The translations under genes were made by a program, and so were the position numbers. From positions 1-16,209 of the forward strand of contig DASWVC010000347.1 in NCBI GenBank assembly GCA_036401335.1: a DNA stretch of 16,209 nt, read 5' to 3'. Shown here in pieces: positions 14,066 to 16,209 of the stretch. The stretch comes from DASWVC01 sp036401335. Its GTDB lineage: Bacteria; Verrucomicrobiota; Verrucomicrobiia; Chthoniobacterales; JAFAMB01. Numbering within the stretch: position 1 is the stretch's first letter; each line of letters starts with the position of its first letter. The notes beneath the pieces are model-generated. The model saw only the letters and a program-made list of their open reading frames with translations. It was not told the origin of the DNA and made no database searches.

Positions 14066-14115
14066 AACTTCATAACTAAGAGGGGGGAGAAGTTCGGGGC
14101 AGTCTTAGGACGAGG

Positions 14116-15063
14116 ATGCATTTCCGCAAGTGTTTTCTGCTGGGAATGCATCTTGGCAGACCGGTGGTTGTCGATATAAATAGCATCGTGTTCACCTTAA
14201 CGGTTCTCGGCAGCGGCAGTGGTGGCAATTGTTCGTTAATCACCACCGACCAATGCCGAATCCTGGTGGACTGCGGCTTCAGTGCCCGCAAGATCACCCA
14301 ACGGTTGCTGGCGTCCGGGGTCGACCCGGCCACGATCGATGGCATTTTTGTGACCCATGAACATGGGGACCACGTGACCGGCCTCGAGGTCTTTGCGCGC
14401 CGGCATCACCTTCCGATTTTTTGCAACCGTCTCACCGGGGAACTGCTCCGGCGCGGACCATGGGCCGAGCAGGTGCCTTGGAAAATTTTCGAGACGGGCA
14501 GTCCCGTGCACGTGTGCGATCTCGAAGTCCATCCTTTCTATGTGCCGCACGACGCCGTCGATCCCGTCGCTTTTGTTTTCACCCACGTGAACGGATCGGT
14601 CGGGTTCCTCACCGACCTCGGCTACGCCCCGAAACTCGCGTTGGACCGTTTGCGGCACGTCGACCTTCTGGTGATAGAGACGAATCACGACGAGGCCTTG
14701 CTGCAGGCGGATTCCAAACGTCCATGGGCCGTCAAGCAACGAATCCTTTCGCGGCATGGACACCTCTCCAATGTGGCCGCGGCCCGCCTGGCAGCCAACT
14801 TGGCTGGTGACCGGCTGCAGCGGATCGTGCTGGGGCACCTCAGCCGGGATTGCAACAGCCCGGAGCTTGCCCTGGAAGCAATGCACGCGGCCGGACTCAA
14901 TCGGCTTGAGTTGCACTGCGCCGCCCAGGAAGACGTCAGTCCAACCTTCACGGTTCAACCCTCACCTCCCTGCATAAAGGAGGAGGTAGGCCCAGTTTAT
15001 GGCAAATCCGATCAGCCCGGCTACCAACAAGGCTTTCTCAACCTGAACGGTCCTGGCGCTTAA
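14116..15063 (+). CDS. Metallo-beta-lactamase-fold hydrolase, YycJ/WalJ type, with 3' extension
   Basis: A 315-residue putative metal-dependent phosphodiesterase/nuclease of the YycJ (WalJ) branch. LTVLGSGSGGNCSLI opens the fold; the metal motif THEHGDH gives His81, His83, Asp85 and His86. Further ligands are likely His in PFYVPHDAVDP, Asp in GFLTDLGYA, and the late His in VLGHLSRDCNSPELA. The branch motif LLVIETNHDEALL is present. Related proteins end near residue 260-280, close to LELHCAAQEDVSPTFTV; here 33 more residues run across the 3' end of the convergent DUF2752 gene. The start is ATG 14116 with AGGA five bases upstream; ATG 14146 or GTG 14188 would match typical relatives better. Confidence 0.9.
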   Translation: MHFRKCFLLGMHLGRPVVVDINSIVFTLTVLGSGSGGNCSLITTDQCRILVDCGFSARKITQRLLASGVDPATIDGIFVTHEHGDHVTGLEVFARRHHLPIFCNRLTGELLRRGPWAEQVPWKIFETGSPVHVCDLEVHPFYVPHDAVDPVAFVFTHVNGSVGFLTDLGYAPKLALDRLRHVDLLVIETNHDEALLQADSKRPWAVKQRILSRHGHLSNVAAARLAANLAGDRLQRIVLGHLSRDCNSPELALEAMHAAGLNRLELHCAAQEDVSPTFTVQPSPPCIKEEVGPVYGKSDQPGYQQGFLNLNGPGA

Positions 15064-15471
15064 CCGGATACGCCAACGTCCTGGAAACGACAATGCCAGG
15101 ACCGCGTAGCAGTCGTAAACGCCGGCCGCGAGGTACGCGCACGTGGAAAGCGGGTTGCAGCGGAATGCCCGGTTAAAATCCAGGTTGCTCAACGCAAGTG
15201 CCGAACGGGTCGAGCCGCACAGTGGGCAAGGCAGCCCGAAAGCGTGGCGCCACCAGCAATGCGGCCAGGGTAGACCGGCCTTCAACCAGCACCAACCCGT
15301 CAGCCCGGCTACGACGGTGCCGGTGAGTACGGCCAGTTCAGCATCCCATTCGGCAGGCGCCAGGGGTCTGAGTGTCACGTTGAAAATCCGGGGAGCAAGC
15401 CATTCAGGGATGCACAACGCTCGGCGTCCACCCTCGCTTCTAGGCTCAGATGTTGGCATGGTGCGCCGCAT
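14962..15471 (-). CDS. DUF2752 membrane protein
   Basis: A 169-residue small membrane protein of unknown function. The DUF2752 signature is clear: CPLCGSTRSALAL (Cys82, Cys85, Thr-Arg), then FNRAFRCNPLS with the Asn-Pro, and a closing hydrophobic helix ending in FAINWAYLLLYAG. Three hydrophobic segments are visible (about residues 47-65, 110-128, 148-166). The ATG at 15471 overlaps the upstream Yip1 gene by 26 bases; a second ATG at 15459 overlaps by 14. Either way it is tightly coupled to that gene. Its last 102 bases lie opposite the extended 3' end of the hydrolase gene. The Cys pair might bind metal or form a disulphide; no function is claimed. Confidence 0.88.
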   Translation of the reverse strand: MRRTMPTSEPRSEGGRRALCIPEWLAPRIFNVTLRPLAPAEWDAELAVLTGTVVAGLTGWCWLKAGLPWPHCWWRHAFGLPCPLCGSTRSALALSNLDFNRAFRCNPLSTCAYLAAGVYDCYAVLALSFPGRWRIRLSARTVQVEKALLVAGLIGFAINWAYLLLYAGR

Positions 15472-16209
15472 TCACGGCGGAAAGGACCGCGAACACAATC
15501 GAAAGCAGGGCGGCCAGGCACAAAGCATAAGGCACCACCAAGGCCAGGGCCGCTTTCCAAAGGGGGGCTTGATGCACCCGCTGCAGTCCGATAGAAGCTG
15601 CCATCAGGAAAAAGATGACCGTCGCCACCGGCCCGATGCAGGGGACAATGGCCAGCAATTGCGCCGCCTGCGCGTAGGTGACAACCCGGTAAGTGGCTTC
15701 GTACTTGGCCCTTGTGCCCCCAAGAAGCTTGAGGGCAAAATGATAAAACCCGGCCAACACAAAATTGATCACCACCGTGAGCATGATGCCGAGAACCAGA
15801 AACAACGGTAAAATCAGCAACAACCCAGCGGAGCCAAGGTTGAATTGGCGTTGGAGGTCCGCAAAAGCCCGGTTGTAAGGCAACGTCAGCGCCTGAAACA
15901 CAAAGGCGAAGACGGCCTGTATCGCCATGGTGAGCAAAAAAAACCCAGTCGGTTGTTGAATACCGCCGGTCGGATTCATTTTCGTAAAGGTGTTGCCGGG
16001 CTCAAAAAAGACTTCACGCAAAGTTGCCACGTAAGCCCGCACCAATCCCAGTTCCTGCCGGCGTTCCCAGGCCGGCGCCGTCGCGGCGGGCCGGTCATTG
16101 AGCGGCATCGCACCGGTTTTACCCGGAAGGACTGGCACCGGCACGGGCTCCGGCGGGGGAAGACGCAAACCAGGAAATTCGGCCAAAGTCACCCAATTGG
16201 CCATGCCCT
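15446..16209 (-). CDS. GYF_2-Yip1 domain membrane protein, 5' end outside the window
   Basis: At least 253 residues are visible. The first in-window Met (16204) is preceded in frame by a Gly codon, giving GMANWVTLAEFPGL. This matches the end of a GYF_2 (DUF4339) domain (typical GM..W..l.efp.L), so the Met is probably internal and the N-terminal domain lies beyond the window. A proline-rich linker (PPPEPVPVPVLPG) follows, then a Yip1-family membrane part with about five hydrophobic segments. These include FFLLTMAIQAVFAFVFQAL, LLLILPLFLVLGIMLTVVIN, and TYAQAAQLLAIVPCIGPVAT ahead of IGLQRVHQAPLWKAAL, the Yip1 signature. Its stop overlaps the start of the DUF2752 gene. Function unknown; GYF-type domains usually bind proline-rich peptides. 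Confidence 0.85.
   Translation of the reverse strand, partial: GMANWVTLAEFPGLRLPPPEPVPVPVLPGKTGAMPLNDRPAATAPAWERRQELGLVRAYVATLREVFFEPGNTFTKMNPTGGIQQPTGFFLLTMAIQAVFAFVFQALTLPYNRAFADLQRQFNLGSAGLLLILPLFLVLGIMLTVVINFVLAGFYHFALKLLGGTRAKYEATYRVVTYAQAAQLLAIVPCIGPVATVIFFLMAASIGLQRVHQAPLWKAALALVVPYALCLAALLSIVFAVLSAVNAAHHANI

Noticed and set aside
1..16209. CRISPR arrays, tRNAs, rRNAs, insertion sequences, attachment sites
   Set aside because: No regularly spaced repeats, no tRNA-like TTCGA arm with acceptor stem, no transposase or integrase reading frame was seen by eye.

Overview
This looks like chromosomal DNA from a high-GC Gram-negative bacterium. Protein character points to Verrucomicrobiota: a DUF2752/Yip1 pair, a short-LID nucleoside monophosphate kinase, a truncated Uma2-type nuclease and a GT39 of the 'YGYFRDELY' type. 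This is an impression from reading the proteins; no search was run. Gene density is ordinary, and no prophage, insertion sequence, CRISPR array, tRNA or rRNA was seen.

Layout: (1) 1-4074, plus strand: the C-terminal ~948 residues of an RND (MdtB/MdtC-type) drug efflux pump, with an MFS exporter starting directly at its stop codon. (2) 4075-4499: a gene-poor gap with an AT-rich patch, then an Uma2-family nuclease lacking its usual N-terminus (4500-4940). (3) 5089-7277, plus strand: a Fur-family metalloregulator followed by a membrane GT39 glycosyltransferase. (4) 7382-7782, minus strand: a decayed BrnT-BrnA toxin-antitoxin locus. brnA is intact, while brnT has lost its middle by an internal deletion; a perfect palindrome sits in the -35/-10 spacer of the presumed promoter. 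(5) 7988-10613, minus strand: a complete Mn/Zn-type ABC importer (binding protein, ATPase, permease) with 4-nt GTGA and ATGA overlaps and a cluster of TTGCAW half-sites upstream. (6) 10879-13230, minus strand: cbpA (J-domain co-chaperone), a MerR/CbpM/HspR-like partner and fmt. (7) 13457-14065 minus: a nucleoside monophosphate kinase, divergent from (8) 14116-15063 plus: a YycJ/WalJ-type metallo-beta-lactamase-fold hydrolase, which converges with and overlaps (9) DUF2752 and GYF-Yip1 membrane protein genes on the minus strand (14962-16209, the latter running off the window).

Functional links that can be argued: the Fur-family regulator (5089) and the metal importer (7988-10613) are natural regulator-target candidates, and CbpA with its MerR-like neighbour form a known chaperone/modulator pairing. 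I did not find a convincing, wholly new multi-gene system. The most interesting local signals are the brnT deletion with a retained antitoxin and operator, the candidate metal operator, a 102-nt convergent gene overlap, and a 25-codon ORF after the kinase gene.
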